Below are positions 1 through 8,276 of a DNA stretch of 64,000 bases, in pieces. The DNA is taken from positions 2,914,001 to 2,978,000 of the forward strand of contig NZ_JACBYV010000001.1 of NCBI RefSeq assembly GCF_013408425.1. Direction: 5' to 3'. The position numbers and the translations under genes were made by a program. Under the pieces are notes generated by a model, which worked only from the letters and a program-made list of their open reading frames with translations, was not told the origin of the DNA and did no database searches. The DNA is from Pseudomonas flavescens (GTDB taxonomy: Bacteria > Pseudomonadota > Gammaproteobacteria > Pseudomonadales > Pseudomonadaceae). The first letter of the stretch is position 1. Each line of letters starts with the position of its first letter.

Positions 1-40
1 GCCACGCTCGCATCGCCCGCAAGCGGGCTCCTACAGGTTG
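1..40. repeat. REP-type palindrome at window edge
   Basis: The segment CGCCCGCAAGCGGGCTCCTA belongs to the same short palindromic family that recurs in the arrays at 38.8-39.97 kb and 50.15-50.8 kb. It is truncated by the start of the window. Confidence 0.6.
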
Positions 41-167
41 CCGAAAACTCACGTGGAAGTCCGGGGCGCCTGGTTCTTGCTGGCGATTGGTGGCCGTATC
101 GCGGTTTCGCAGAACGCCCCTCACCCTGAAAGAGCCCCTCTCAAGCCTCGATAAAAAAGGAAAATCA

Positions 168-989
168 ATGCGCTCCCTGCTGTTGCTGCTCACCCTCTGC
201 CTCGCCCTGCCCGCTCACGCCGAAGGCTTCATCAGCCGCCTGCTGAACAAGCCGGTACCGGGTGGCGTCGCCGTGGTCGAACTCGGTGCCTCGGCCAGTG
301 CACCCAGCGCCACCTACCAGGGCAAGCCGGTCTTGGTGGTGCATGAAGATCAGCAGCGCTGGATCGCCATCGTCGGCATTCCGTTGAGCGTCAAACCCGG
401 CACCCAGCAGATCGAAACGGGCGGCCAGCGTCTGAGCTTTCAGGTGGGCAGCAAGACCTACGTCGAGCAGCGCATCACCATCAAGAACCAGCAGCAGGTC
501 AACCCCAACGCCAAGAACCTCGCGCGCATCGAGCGGGAACTGGCCGAGCAGACCCGTGCCTACCAGCAGTTCAGCCCACGGCAGCCGAGCAACCTGATGT
601 TCGACAAGCCGGTCAACGGCCCGCTGTCGAGCCCCTTCGGGCTGCGCCGGTTCTTCAATGGCGAGGAGCGCAACCCGCACTCCGGGCTGGACTTCGCCGC
701 CAATCGCGGCACACCGATCAAGGCACCCGCGGCCGGCAAGGTGATTCTGGTGGGCGACTACTTCTTCAACGGCAAGACCGTTTTCGTCGACCACGGCCAG
801 GGCCTGATCAGCATGTTCTGCCACCTGTCGGAGGTCGGCGTGAAGGTCGGCGACGAGCTACCCCGCGGCGGCGTGCTCGGCAAGGTCGGCGCCACCGGAC
901 GCGCCACCGGGCCGCACCTGCACTGGAACGTCAGCCTCAACGATGCACGGGTCGATCCGGCGATCTTCATTGGTGCGTTCAAGCCTTAG
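168..989 (+). CDS. M23 family metallopeptidase, exported
   Basis: A 273-residue predicted zinc endopeptidase acting on peptidoglycan cross-links in the periplasm or envelope. The start at 168 is chosen over an in-frame upstream codon at 87 because it follows an AAAGGA ribosome site and opens directly into a signal peptide (MRSLLLLLTLCLALPAHA). The C-terminal half carries the M23 (lysostaphin/LytM-like) signature: HSGLDFAA near residue 171 and HLHW near residue 250 supply zinc ligands and the catalytic histidine. A charged middle segment (residues 100-145) precedes the catalytic domain, as in other Pseudomonas M23 proteins. It appears to be a single-gene unit. The fold is secure; the exact bond cleaved is not shown by the sequence. 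Confidence 0.88.
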   Translation: MRSLLLLLTLCLALPAHAEGFISRLLNKPVPGGVAVVELGASASAPSATYQGKPVLVVHEDQQRWIAIVGIPLSVKPGTQQIETGGQRLSFQVGSKTYVEQRITIKNQQQVNPNAKNLARIERELAEQTRAYQQFSPRQPSNLMFDKPVNGPLSSPFGLRRFFNGEERNPHSGLDFAANRGTPIKAPAAGKVILVGDYFFNGKTVFVDHGQGLISMFCHLSEVGVKVGDELPRGGVLGKVGATGRATGPHLHWNVSLNDARVDPAIFIGAFKP

Positions 990-1090
990 CCAGCGCCGGG
1001 CATTGACGTGTAGAGTGGCGATCACTGGCTGATCGCCCTGAACGCAGCGCTTCATGGATGGCTATCGCCCCCTCACGACCAGGAGCCACG

Positions 1091-1759
1091 ATGATCACCG
1101 TCCATCACCTGAACAATTCGCGCTCGCAGCGCATCCTCTGGCTGCTCGAAGAACTGGGCGTGGAGTATCAGATCAAGCGCTACGAGCGCGACTCCAAGAC
1201 CATGCTGGCCCCGCCGGAGCTGCGCGCCGTGCACCCCTTGGGCAAGTCGCCGGTGGTTACCGACGGCGACCTGACCCTGGCCGAGTCCGGCGCCATCATC
1301 GACTACCTGGCCAACCGTCATGGCCCGGCCCTGTTACCGCCAGCAGACAGCCCCGAGCGTCTGCGCTGCAACTACTGGCTGCATTATGCGGAAGGCTCGG
1401 CGATGCCGCCTCTGCTGCTCAAGCTGGTATTCGACAAGGTGGAAAACAGCCCCATGCCCTTCTTCGTCAAACCCGTCGCCCGCGGCATTGCGCAGAAGGT
1501 CAAGAACCTGCTGATCAACCCACAATTGAAACTGCATCTGGACTATCTGGAAGGCGAGCTTGGCAAGAGCACCTGGTTCGCCGGTGAGCAATTCAGCGTG
1601 GCCGATATCCAGATGAGCTTTCCACTGGAGGCGGCCACTTCGCGAGGCGGGCTGGATGCCAGCCGCCCTCGGCTGAAGGCTTTCCTCGAACGTATCCATG
1701 CCCGCCCCGCCTACCAACGCGCCCTGCAACGAGGCGGAGAATACGCCTACGCCAACTGA
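1091..1759 (+). CDS. Glutathione S-transferase
   Basis: A 222-residue cytosolic GST. The N-terminal thioredoxin-like domain (residues 1-80) contains NNSRSQRIL, with the likely catalytic Ser10, and the glutathione-binding LAESGAIIDYL segment around residue 65. The all-helical C-terminal domain (90-215) has the conserved FSVADIQMS N-capping motif. The start at 1091 follows AGGAG; a longer frame from 1058 has no ribosome site. Likely a detoxification or thiol-conjugation enzyme; the substrate cannot be inferred. It lies 101 bp after the M23 gene and may be transcribed separately. Confidence 0.88.
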   Translation: MITVHHLNNSRSQRILWLLEELGVEYQIKRYERDSKTMLAPPELRAVHPLGKSPVVTDGDLTLAESGAIIDYLANRHGPALLPPADSPERLRCNYWLHYAEGSAMPPLLLKLVFDKVENSPMPFFVKPVARGIAQKVKNLLINPQLKLHLDYLEGELGKSTWFAGEQFSVADIQMSFPLEAATSRGGLDASRPRLKAFLERIHARPAYQRALQRGGEYAYAN

Positions 1760-1895
1760 GGCACGCCGGTCGGCGGCTCGGGGTAGTGCAGGCAGTCGGA
1801 ATCAGGGTCGAACCGAACCCGCCTGAACTGGGTGATTGATGGGTGCCGCTTATCATCTGGCAACCCGCGGCATTGCAAAGAACCGCCGCGGGAAT

Positions 1896-1914
1896 GACAA
1901 TGCGAGGAATTATC
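1896..1914 (+). promoter_or_regulatory. Candidate Fur box upstream of fecI
   Basis: The 19-mer GACAATGCGAGGAATTATC matches the Fur consensus GATAATGATAATCATTATC at 13 of 19 positions by my alignment, with both outer hexamers well preserved. It ends 20 bp before the start codon of the ECF sigma factor gene, where a repressor would block transcription under iron sufficiency. Confidence 0.5.
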
Positions 1915-1934
1915 AGACTCACTCCTGGCTCTTC

Positions 1935-2453
1935 ATGTCAGCCCTCGACTCACCTCAGCGCACCGTCATCCACACGCTCTACAGCGACCATCATGGTTGG
2001 CTGAAGACGTGGTTGCGCGGCCGCCTCGGCAATGCCAGCGATGCTGCGGATTTCGCCCACGATACCTTTGTGCGGGTCATCCAGCGCTGCGACCTGAGCG
2101 CCATCGATACGCCCCGCGCGTTTCTGCGTACCGTCGCCCGCGGCCTGGTGATCGACCACTGGCGCCGTGAAGAGCTGCAGCGCGCCTGGCTGGAGAGCAT
2201 CGCGCACCTTTCGGACGCGGAAGCGCCCTCGCCGGAATCCCGGGAGTTGGTGCTGGAGCTGCTCGAACGCATCGCGTTGATGCTCGACGGCCTCAAACCC
2301 CGGGTTCGCACCGCCTTTCTGCTTGCCCAGTGCGAAGGCCTGTCATACCGGGAAATCGCCGAGCGTCTGGGTGTATCGGTTCGCTCCGTAGAGCGCTATA
2401 TCGCCGACGCGCTGTATCACTGCTATCTGCTGCGCTATGGCGAAGATGCATGA
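1935..2453 (+). CDS. FecI-family ECF sigma factor
   Basis: A 172-residue extracytoplasmic-function sigma factor of the iron-starvation type. Sigma region 2 (about residues 10-80) includes DFAHDTFVRV; region 4 (about 115-165) has the helix-turn-helix GLSYREIAERLGVSVRSVER. The start at 1935 (MSALDSPQ) gives the usual FecI length; a frame open from 1836 would add 33 unusual residues. It is followed by fecR with an ATGA overlap and then by a TonB receptor, the standard cell-surface signalling order. The sigma factor should drive the receptor gene once the ligand-loaded receptor signals through FecR. A candidate Fur box precedes it. Confidence 0.92.
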   Translation: MSALDSPQRTVIHTLYSDHHGWLKTWLRGRLGNASDAADFAHDTFVRVIQRCDLSAIDTPRAFLRTVARGLVIDHWRREELQRAWLESIAHLSDAEAPSPESRELVLELLERIALMLDGLKPRVRTAFLLAQCEGLSYREIAERLGVSVRSVERYIADALYHCYLLRYGEDA

Positions 2454-3421
2454 GCGACCTGACCAACAAGGATGCCGAAGCACGCCGGGTCAAGCAGGCG
2501 ATCGGCTGGCTGATGCGCCTGCAGCAGGACGACGCCCCCGCGCTGCGTCGCCAGTGCGAGCAGTGGCGACGCGAGGATGCCGGCCACGAACGCGCCTGGC
2601 AGCGGGTCAGCGGCATGCATGCCGAGTTGAGCCAGGATCTGCGGACCCTGCCGGCAGGCACCGTCGATACGCTGGAAAACTCGGCCATGCGTCTGCGCCG
2701 TCGACAGGCACTCAAGCTGCTGTCGCTGACTGCCGTGGCAGGTGGCAGTGCCTGGCTGGCCAAGGATCTGTCCATCGTCCAGCCGCTACTGGCGGACCAG
2801 GCAACCGCCGTGGGCGAACATCGCCACCTGGCCCTCGGCCACGGTGACGAACTCGACCTCAACACCGACACCGCCGTGGATGTACGCCTCGACGACAGAC
2901 AGCGCCTGATCGTCCTGCGTCAGGGCGAACTGTTCGTCAGCTGCACAGCCAACAGCCGGCGTCCCTTGCGGGTCAGTACCCCGTACGGATCGTTCGAGGC
3001 TCAGGCGGGAGCCGAGCCGGCCACCCGCTTCGGCCTGCGCATACGTGATGGCGGTATCAACCTGCATGTCGAACAGGGTCAGGTCGCGGTGGCCGGGCTG
3101 CCCACCTTTCTGGCTACTTCCGGAAATCGTTACCGGGTCGCCGATGGCCGCGCTTCAGCGTTCGAGCGTGACGATATGGACCCCTCCGCCTGGCGCGAGG
3201 GGCTGATCGTCACCCGCGACATGCGTTTGCAGGATTTTCTCGACGAGGTCGGCCGTTACCGGAACGGTCATCTCGGCTACACCCGCAGCGTTGCCGATCT
3301 GCGCCTGTCCGGCGTGTTCCGTCTCGGCGATACGGATGAACTGTTGCGGGTCATGGCGCAGACCCTGCCGATTCGCGTGCAGTACATGACGCGCTGGTGG
3401 GTTCGGGTGGAAGCGGCCTGA
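2450..3421 (+). CDS. FecR-type anti-sigma/signal-transducing membrane protein
   Basis: A 323-residue inner-membrane regulator. The N-terminal cytoplasmic segment (1-85) holds the sigma-binding WLMRLQQDDAPALRRQ and conserved AW (about residue 50) features. One membrane helix spans about 87-104, followed by the periplasmic FecR domain (about 120-215) and a C-terminal DUF4974/STN-like domain that contacts the receptor. The start overlaps the fecI stop (ATGA), so the two are translationally coupled. It holds FecI in check and transmits the signal from the TonB receptor downstream. Confidence 0.92.
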   Translation: MSDLTNKDAEARRVKQAIGWLMRLQQDDAPALRRQCEQWRREDAGHERAWQRVSGMHAELSQDLRTLPAGTVDTLENSAMRLRRRQALKLLSLTAVAGGSAWLAKDLSIVQPLLADQATAVGEHRHLALGHGDELDLNTDTAVDVRLDDRQRLIVLRQGELFVSCTANSRRPLRVSTPYGSFEAQAGAEPATRFGLRIRDGGINLHVEQGQVAVAGLPTFLATSGNRYRVADGRASAFERDDMDPSAWREGLIVTRDMRLQDFLDEVGRYRNGHLGYTRSVADLRLSGVFRLGDTDELLRVMAQTLPIRVQYMTRWWVRVEAA

Positions 3422-3481
3422 CGCCAGCCACTTCGCATCTGCGCGCAGGCTGAAAAGAGCGTCGTTCTCGCGCTGAAAAAA

Positions 3482-3570
3482 GTTGGAAAAAACTGTCGGC
3501 TTTTCCGACACGGTTCGGCAAGGAATCAGAACCATTCCTATTCATAGCCGTTCCGTCGACAGTGAGCCCC
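3482..3570 (+). promoter_or_regulatory. Upstream region of TonB receptor, possible FecI-dependent promoter
   Basis: The 149-bp gap between fecR and the receptor gene contains GGAAAAA...TTTTCC (3484-3505), a short inverted repeat. GGAAAA resembles the -35 element of FecI-type promoters, but the -10 is not convincing. Proposed mainly from gene order. Confidence 0.3.
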
Positions 3571-6051
3571 ATGCAACCACGCTTAAACGCCGCCCGCCTC
3601 ACCCCGCTCAATCGCGCCCTGCGCCACGCCCTGTTCGGGGCAGCTCTGGGCTTCGCCGCTGCCCCAGCCACCCTGCTGGCGGACGAGCCCGGTAGCACTG
3701 CCAGCGTTAAGCGTTATTCGATTGCTGCCGGGCCGCTGGCCGATGCCCTCAATCAGTTCGCCCGTACCGCCGGGATCACCCTGGCCACGACCCCGCAGCA
3801 AACCGCCGGCAAGAACTCGCCGGGCCTGCAAGGCGAATACGAGGCTCATGAAGGGCTGAACCAGTTGCTGCAAGGCAGCGATATGGAAGCCCTGAACCAG
3901 GGCAATGGCAGCTTCATTCTCAGCCAACGCCTGGACGTCGGCAGCGCCATGGAGCTGGGCGCGACAGCAATCAGCAGCACCGGCCTGGGCGGCACGACCG
4001 AAGGCAGTGGCTCGTACACCACCGGGGCGGTCAGCATCGGCAAGACGCCGCAGTCGCTGCGCCGCACCCCACAGTCGGTGACGGTACTGACCGAACAGCG
4101 CATGAAGGATCAGAACCTGACCAACCTCAAGGAGATGCTCCAGCAGACACCTGGCGTGGTGGTCGACCAGACCGATAGCGAGCGGGTGAACTACTACTCC
4201 CGGGGCTACCAGATCGACGCCCTGCAGTTCGACGGTGCCACCCTGAACATCGATTCGCGCAATGGCAACTTCATCCAGCCGGATGTCGCCACGCTCGATC
4301 ACGTGGAGGTGCTGCGTGGCGCCAGCGGCATGCTACGTGGCTCCGGCAACCCGTCCGGCACCGTGAACATGGTGCGCAAACGCCCGACACGCGACTTCCA
4401 GGGGTCAGCGAGTTACACGGCTGGCTCCTGGGAAGCGAACCGCTACACCGCCGATATCTCCGGCCCATTGACCGAGGGCGGCGCCATCCGTGGACGAGTC
4501 ATTGCGGTGCACAGCGACAAGGACTTCTTTCAGGACGCACGCATGGAGCGCAAGAACGTGCTCTATACCGTGCTGGCAGCAGACCTCACTGACAGAACCA
4601 CGCTGACAGGTGGTTTCGAATACACGGAAATGGATGCAACGGGTGCCTGGGGTGGCCTGGTGCCTGACTTCGATGGTTCGCCATTGCCGTTCTCGCGCTC
4701 GACTTTTCTGGGCGCGAACTGGGCACGCTGGGACCGTACCAACGCACATACCTTCATCGAACTCGAGCATGCCTTCGACAGCGGCTGGAATCTCAAACTG
4801 AACGGTAATCGCAGCCGTCTCGCCTACAAGGATCACGGTTTCCAGCAGACCTCGCTGGCAAGATCGGTGGGCGCTACCAACCCTTACCTGTGGGACGTCA
4901 ACTACAACTTCAGCGATGGTGGTGGCAGAACCAACTACAGCAACCTCGGGGCCGTGCTGGATGGCCCATTCAACGTGCTCGGGCGTGAACATCGACTCAC
5001 CGCCGGCGCGGAATGGAACGAAGCGGACGCCATCGGCAACGAGTCCGTGTGGGGCTATAACGCCCGCGGGGTAGATGTACGCAATTGGAATCCGTCGACG
5101 GTCAACAAAGACCGTATCAACCCGACGGTGAATCCTCAGGCGCATACCATCACGACTCAGAAAGCCACCTACGCGAGCTTGAACCTGTCGCTGGCCGACC
5201 CGCTGAATGCCATCATCGGCGCACGGTTGAACTGGTACGACTTCGATAACCAGAACAGCACAACGGGCGACTACAAGGTCACCCAAGAGGTCGTCCCCTA
5301 CGCCGCGCTGATCTACGACCTGACCGCAAACATCAGTGCCTATACCAGCTATACCGAAATATTCGCGCCACAAACCAGCTACGACACCTCGGGTTCTCTG
5401 CTTGAGCCCATGACGGGTGAAGTCTACGAACTTGGGCTGAAGGGCGAATTCTATGAAGGACGCCTGAACAGCTCCATCGCGGTGTTTCGTACCAACCTCA
5501 TAGGCAAAGGCCTGCAGGACGCCGAAGCTCTCGCAAATGGCATTACCTGTCAGCCCACGTTTGCACAGGGTTCCTGCATGAGCGCATCGGGCAAAAGCCG
5601 TAGTGAAGGCGTCGAACTGGAAATTTCTGGCGAGGTGGCGCCGGGCTGGCAAGTCACAGGCGGATACACTTACACCACCAGCGAGTATCTCAAGGATAGC
5701 GCCGCCAATACCGGAAATGCCCTTCGCACCACCGACCCCAAACACCTCATGCGTCTGTTCACCTCGTACAAGTTGCCGGGCCAACTGTCCAACTGGACGG
5801 TAGGCGGCGGCGTTCAGACCCAAAGCGACACCTATGCAACCAATACAGCGAGAACCGCCCGTGCCGAACAGGGAGGCTATGCGGTGTATAACGCCATGCT
5901 CGCTTACCGCTTCAACGAGCACTACTCGGCACAACTCAACGCCAACAACGTTTTCGACAAGTATTACTACGAGAAGATTGGCGTAACCGGCGCCAACTAC
6001 TACTACGGCGAACCCCGCAACTTCGCCGTGACCCTGCGCGGCGAGTTCTGA
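3571..6051 (+). CDS. TonB-dependent siderophore receptor with signalling (STN) domain
   Basis: An 826-residue outer-membrane transducer. A signal peptide (1 to about 38) is followed by an STN domain (about 45-115; YSIAAGPLADALNQFA), which contacts FecR. The TonB box region lies near residue 130, the plug at about 145-260 (TPQSVTVLTEQRM, RGYQIDALQFDG, VEVLRGASGMLRGSGNPSG) and a 22-strand barrel fills the rest, ending in aromatic GEF. The start at 3571 (ATG) is preferred; an in-frame GTG at 3562 would add three residues. It resembles the FpvA/FoxA group of ferric-siderophore receptors; the ligand is not identifiable. It belongs with the fecI-fecR pair just upstream. Confidence 0.92.
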   Translation: MQPRLNAARLTPLNRALRHALFGAALGFAAAPATLLADEPGSTASVKRYSIAAGPLADALNQFARTAGITLATTPQQTAGKNSPGLQGEYEAHEGLNQLLQGSDMEALNQGNGSFILSQRLDVGSAMELGATAISSTGLGGTTEGSGSYTTGAVSIGKTPQSLRRTPQSVTVLTEQRMKDQNLTNLKEMLQQTPGVVVDQTDSERVNYYSRGYQIDALQFDGATLNIDSRNGNFIQPDVATLDHVEVLRGASGMLRGSGNPSGTVNMVRKRPTRDFQGSASYTAGSWEANRYTADISGPLTEGGAIRGRVIAVHSDKDFFQDARMERKNVLYTVLAADLTDRTTLTGGFEYTEMDATGAWGGLVPDFDGSPLPFSRSTFLGANWARWDRTNAHTFIELEHAFDSGWNLKLNGNRSRLAYKDHGFQQTSLARSVGATNPYLWDVNYNFSDGGGRTNYSNLGAVLDGPFNVLGREHRLTAGAEWNEADAIGNESVWGYNARGVDVRNWNPSTVNKDRINPTVNPQAHTITTQKATYASLNLSLADPLNAIIGARLNWYDFDNQNSTTGDYKVTQEVVPYAALIYDLTANISAYTSYTEIFAPQTSYDTSGSLLEPMTGEVYELGLKGEFYEGRLNSSIAVFRTNLIGKGLQDAEALANGITCQPTFAQGSCMSASGKSRSEGVELEISGEVAPGWQVTGGYTYTTSEYLKDSAANTGNALRTTDPKHLMRLFTSYKLPGQLSNWTVGGGVQTQSDTYATNTARTARAEQGGYAVYNAMLAYRFNEHYSAQLNANNVFDKYYYEKIGVTGANYYYGEPRNFAVTLRGEF

Positions 6052-6058
6052 TCGCCCT

Positions 6059-6086
6059 CCGCTCTCGTGCCCTGGTACGGGAGCGG
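6059..6086. terminator. Hairpin between convergent genes
   Basis: Ten-base arms CCGCTCTCGT/ACGGGAGCGG (one G-U pair) lie between the convergent receptor and lipoprotein genes. There is no T-run, so intrinsic termination is uncertain. Confidence 0.3.
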
Positions 6087-6112
6087 CTCACCTGGCAGCC
6101 GTACTTACGGAG

Positions 6113-6520
6113 TCACTTGCCCGGTTTGGGCACCTTTTCCAGACGATGCAGTTCGCCAATCAGGCAGTGTTCGGCAAAGCCGCTGCCGTCGCTCGATACG
6201 ATGCGGTCCAGGCGTGTCAGCAATCCCACGGTCGTGCTGAACCCCAGACCATTGCTGACGTTCAGGTTGCGGCACGGTCGCGAGAAGGTGACCAGATAGG
6301 ATCGTCCGGGCCCGTCACCGAGGATGATGTGGGTCTTGTCCAGGTACTGCCATCCGTCGATATCGAAGCGCTGCAGCGCATCCACCACTTCGCCCTGCCG
6401 GTAGCCGAGGCTGGCCAGGCGTTGCTCCAACGGCAGATTTTCATCTCGCGCCGGCGATTGCGCACAGGCACCGAGCAGGAGCGTCAGCAGCGTGATAGCG
6501 CCACAGCCGATTCGGGACAT
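6113..6520 (-). CDS. Small lipoprotein, resembles DUF6491 family
   Basis: A 135-residue exported lipoprotein. The start at 6520 gives a clean type II signal peptide (MSRIGCGAITLLTLLLGAC) with lipobox LGAC, preceded by AGGAA; a frame extending to 6577 would bury the signal peptide. The mature part contains a conserved-looking DGWQYLDKTHIILGDGPGRSYLV segment and two further cysteines (CRN, EHCLIGE) that could form a disulfide, features I associate with DUF6491 proteins. Function unknown. It is convergent with the TonB receptor and divergent from the MscS channel. Confidence 0.7.
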   Translation of the reverse strand: MSRIGCGAITLLTLLLGACAQSPARDENLPLEQRLASLGYRQGEVVDALQRFDIDGWQYLDKTHIILGDGPGRSYLVTFSRPCRNLNVSNGLGFSTTVGLLTRLDRIVSSDGSGFAEHCLIGELHRLEKVPKPGK

Positions 6521-6690
6521 ACGAGAGTTCCTGGAGAGGTGTCGACTCAGCGTCGAGCATAGCCGCAGCCACTTCAATATTGAACAAACCTGACAGAAAC
6601 GCCTGATCGTGATCCGCTTTTGCTAAGGTACGCCGCCGCTGCACAAGGGCACTCTCTCGCAGCGGGTTTGACTGAAAGCTGAGGAACGCG

Positions 6691-7941
6691 ATGAAAGAGC
6701 ATTACGACGCCACTCTCGAATGGCTGAAAAACTACCCCGAACTGCACACCCTGATCAGCCTGAGCCTGCTGATCCTCGGCGCCTGGATCGCCAACTGGAT
6801 CGTCAAGCGCATCCTCGTGCGCGGCCTCTATCGGGTACTGCGCTCGACCACGGTCGGTCAGGACAAGGCCCTGGCCGACTCCCATGTCGTGCGACGCCTG
6901 GCCAACATCGTGCCGGCGATGATCCTCGCCAGTGGCATCAAGGTGGTCCCGCATCTGCCCGCTGCCGCGGTCACGGTGGTGAACAACGTCTGCAGCGCCT
7001 TCATCATCCTGACCATCGCCCTGGCCATCGGCGGCGTGCTGAATCTGGTCAACACCCTCTACCAGCGCCGACCGAATGCGCACCTGAAGCCGGTCAAGGG
7101 CTACATCCAGGTCGTCACCATCGTCATCTACGCCATCGCCGCGATTCTGATGGTCGCGACGCTGATCGACCGCTCGCCGCTGATCCTGCTCTCCGGTCTC
7201 GGAGCCATGGCTGCGGTACTGATGCTGATTTTCCAGGACACACTGCTGTCGCTGGTGGCCAGCGTACAAATCTCCTCCAGCGATATCGTCCGTGTCGGCG
7301 ACTGGATCGAGATGCCTCAGCTCAATGCCGACGGCGACGTGATCGACATCGCCCTGCACACCGTCAAGGTGCAGAACTGGGACAAGACCATCACCACCAT
7401 CCCGACCAAGCGCTTCATCAGCGATCCGTTCAAGAACTGGCGCGGCATGCAGGAGTCCGGTGGCCGTCGCATCAAACGCAGCATCTATCTGGACCAGACC
7501 AGCGTACGTTTTCTCAGCCCAGACGAAATCGCTCACCTGCAGCGCTTCCTGCTGCTCGGCCAATACCTGAGCAGCAAGCAGAGCGAATTGCTGAGCTGGA
7601 ACACCGAGCTGGCCGAGGCCGCCCAGGAGCCGGCCAACACGCGCCGGGTCACCAACCTCGGTACCTTCCGTGCTTACGTCGAGCATTACCTGCGTCAGCA
7701 CCCGGGCATCAACCAGAACATGACGCAGATCGTCCGTCAGTTGCAGCCCACCGCCGACGGCCTGCCGCTGGAGCTTTACTGCTTCACCAACACCGTGGCC
7801 TGGGTGCCATACGAGGGCTATCAGTCGGATATCTTCGATCACCTGCTGGCGATCCTCCCGGAATTCGGTCTGCGCGTGTTCCAGCACCCGAGCGGTGCCG
7901 ACATGCGCGAGCTGCGTCCGGTACTCGATGCCGGAAACTGA
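6691..7941 (+). CDS. MscS-family mechanosensitive channel (YbdG-like)
   Basis: A 416-residue inner-membrane small-conductance mechanosensitive channel. Hydrophobic segments lie near residues 20-40, 75-95, 100-125 and 145-165. The last of these and the following pore-lining stretch (LLSGLGAMAAVLMLIFQDTL) precede the cytosolic beta domain (VRVGDWIEM, IPTKRFISDPFKNW). The length and sequence type fit the YbdG/MscM subgroup, which gates under moderate hypo-osmotic shock. The AGGAA site sits seven bases before the start. A strong hairpin terminator follows. Confidence 0.9.
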   Translation: MKEHYDATLEWLKNYPELHTLISLSLLILGAWIANWIVKRILVRGLYRVLRSTTVGQDKALADSHVVRRLANIVPAMILASGIKVVPHLPAAAVTVVNNVCSAFIILTIALAIGGVLNLVNTLYQRRPNAHLKPVKGYIQVVTIVIYAIAAILMVATLIDRSPLILLSGLGAMAAVLMLIFQDTLLSLVASVQISSSDIVRVGDWIEMPQLNADGDVIDIALHTVKVQNWDKTITTIPTKRFISDPFKNWRGMQESGGRRIKRSIYLDQTSVRFLSPDEIAHLQRFLLLGQYLSSKQSELLSWNTELAEAAQEPANTRRVTNLGTFRAYVEHYLRQHPGINQNMTQIVRQLQPTADGLPLELYCFTNTVAWVPYEGYQSDIFDHLLAILPEFGLRVFQHPSGADMRELRPVLDAGN

Positions 7942-8005
7942 GCAGCAAGACGCGCCTGCTCATGGCACGCAATGCAGCAGCTGAAAAAACACAGATAGCG
8001 CAATA

Positions 8006-8038
8006 AAAAACCACCAAGGGTCTCACCTTGGTGGTTTT
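8006..8038. terminator. Rho-independent terminator after the MscS gene
   Basis: The arms ACCACCAAGG/CCTTGGTGGT are flanked by A4 and T4, giving 14-base arms around a GTCTCA loop, so it can act in both orientations. It separates the channel gene from the leuA leader. Confidence 0.9.
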
Positions 8039-8094
8039 CACCAATTTCCCAGACAGGCTTGCCAGCTTTCCCCTCACTGGTTAGGGTTAGCCAC

Positions 8095-8169
8095 ATGAAT
8101 GTCTCGCAAACCCTCATCCTCCTCCGGCAACACGCCAATCTCTGCCTGGTCGCCCAGCGACTGCGCTAG
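8095..8169 (+). CDS. Candidate leuA leader peptide
   Basis: A 24-codon open frame (ATG at 8095, TAG at 8167) starts 182 bp before leuA. It encodes six leucines plus isoleucine and valines, including the cluster TLILLR (codons CTC ATC CTC CTC). An AGGG-containing site lies about 10 bases upstream. Short leucine-rich leaders upstream of leu genes are known to sense charged tRNA-Leu by attenuation. I could not draw a convincing terminator/antiterminator pair; the region after the stop (8196-8238) is C/T-rich and G-poor, as in Rho-loading sites. Too short for routine gene calling. Confidence 0.6.
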   Translation: MNVSQTLILLRQHANLCLVAQRLR

Positions 8170-8276
8170 GGTCTGTTGGCGGCCAAGCACGTCGGCAAAC
8201 CCGCTCCCCGCTTATCCCTCTTCATCTTTTTGTTTTCAGTTCGGCCGTTGCCGGCCTTCGTCTTCAGGAATTTTCC
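8170..8276 (+). promoter_or_regulatory. leuA 5' untranslated leader
   Basis: The sequence between the leader-peptide stop and leuA contains GGGTCTG...CAAACCC (8169-8202, one mismatch), then a C-rich G-poor stretch, a T-run (CTTTTTGTTTTC, about 8226-8237) and a small GGCC/GGCC hairpin (8243-8256). The arrangement suggests attenuation by ribosome position; the exact mechanism is inferred. Confidence 0.4.

Noticed and set aside
1054..1587. 177-codon frame overlapping the glutathione S-transferase
   Set aside because: Plus-two frame shadow; lacks domain features and starts upstream of the AGGAG-preceded real start.
4405..5934. 509-codon minus-strand frame opposite the TonB receptor
   Set aside because: Shadow of the receptor gene; no domain recognised.
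8170..8240. Intrinsic attenuator terminator in the leuA leader
   Set aside because: The only stem (GGGTCTG/CAAACCC) has a mismatch and lies about 25 bases before the T-run, so it does not form a standard terminator.
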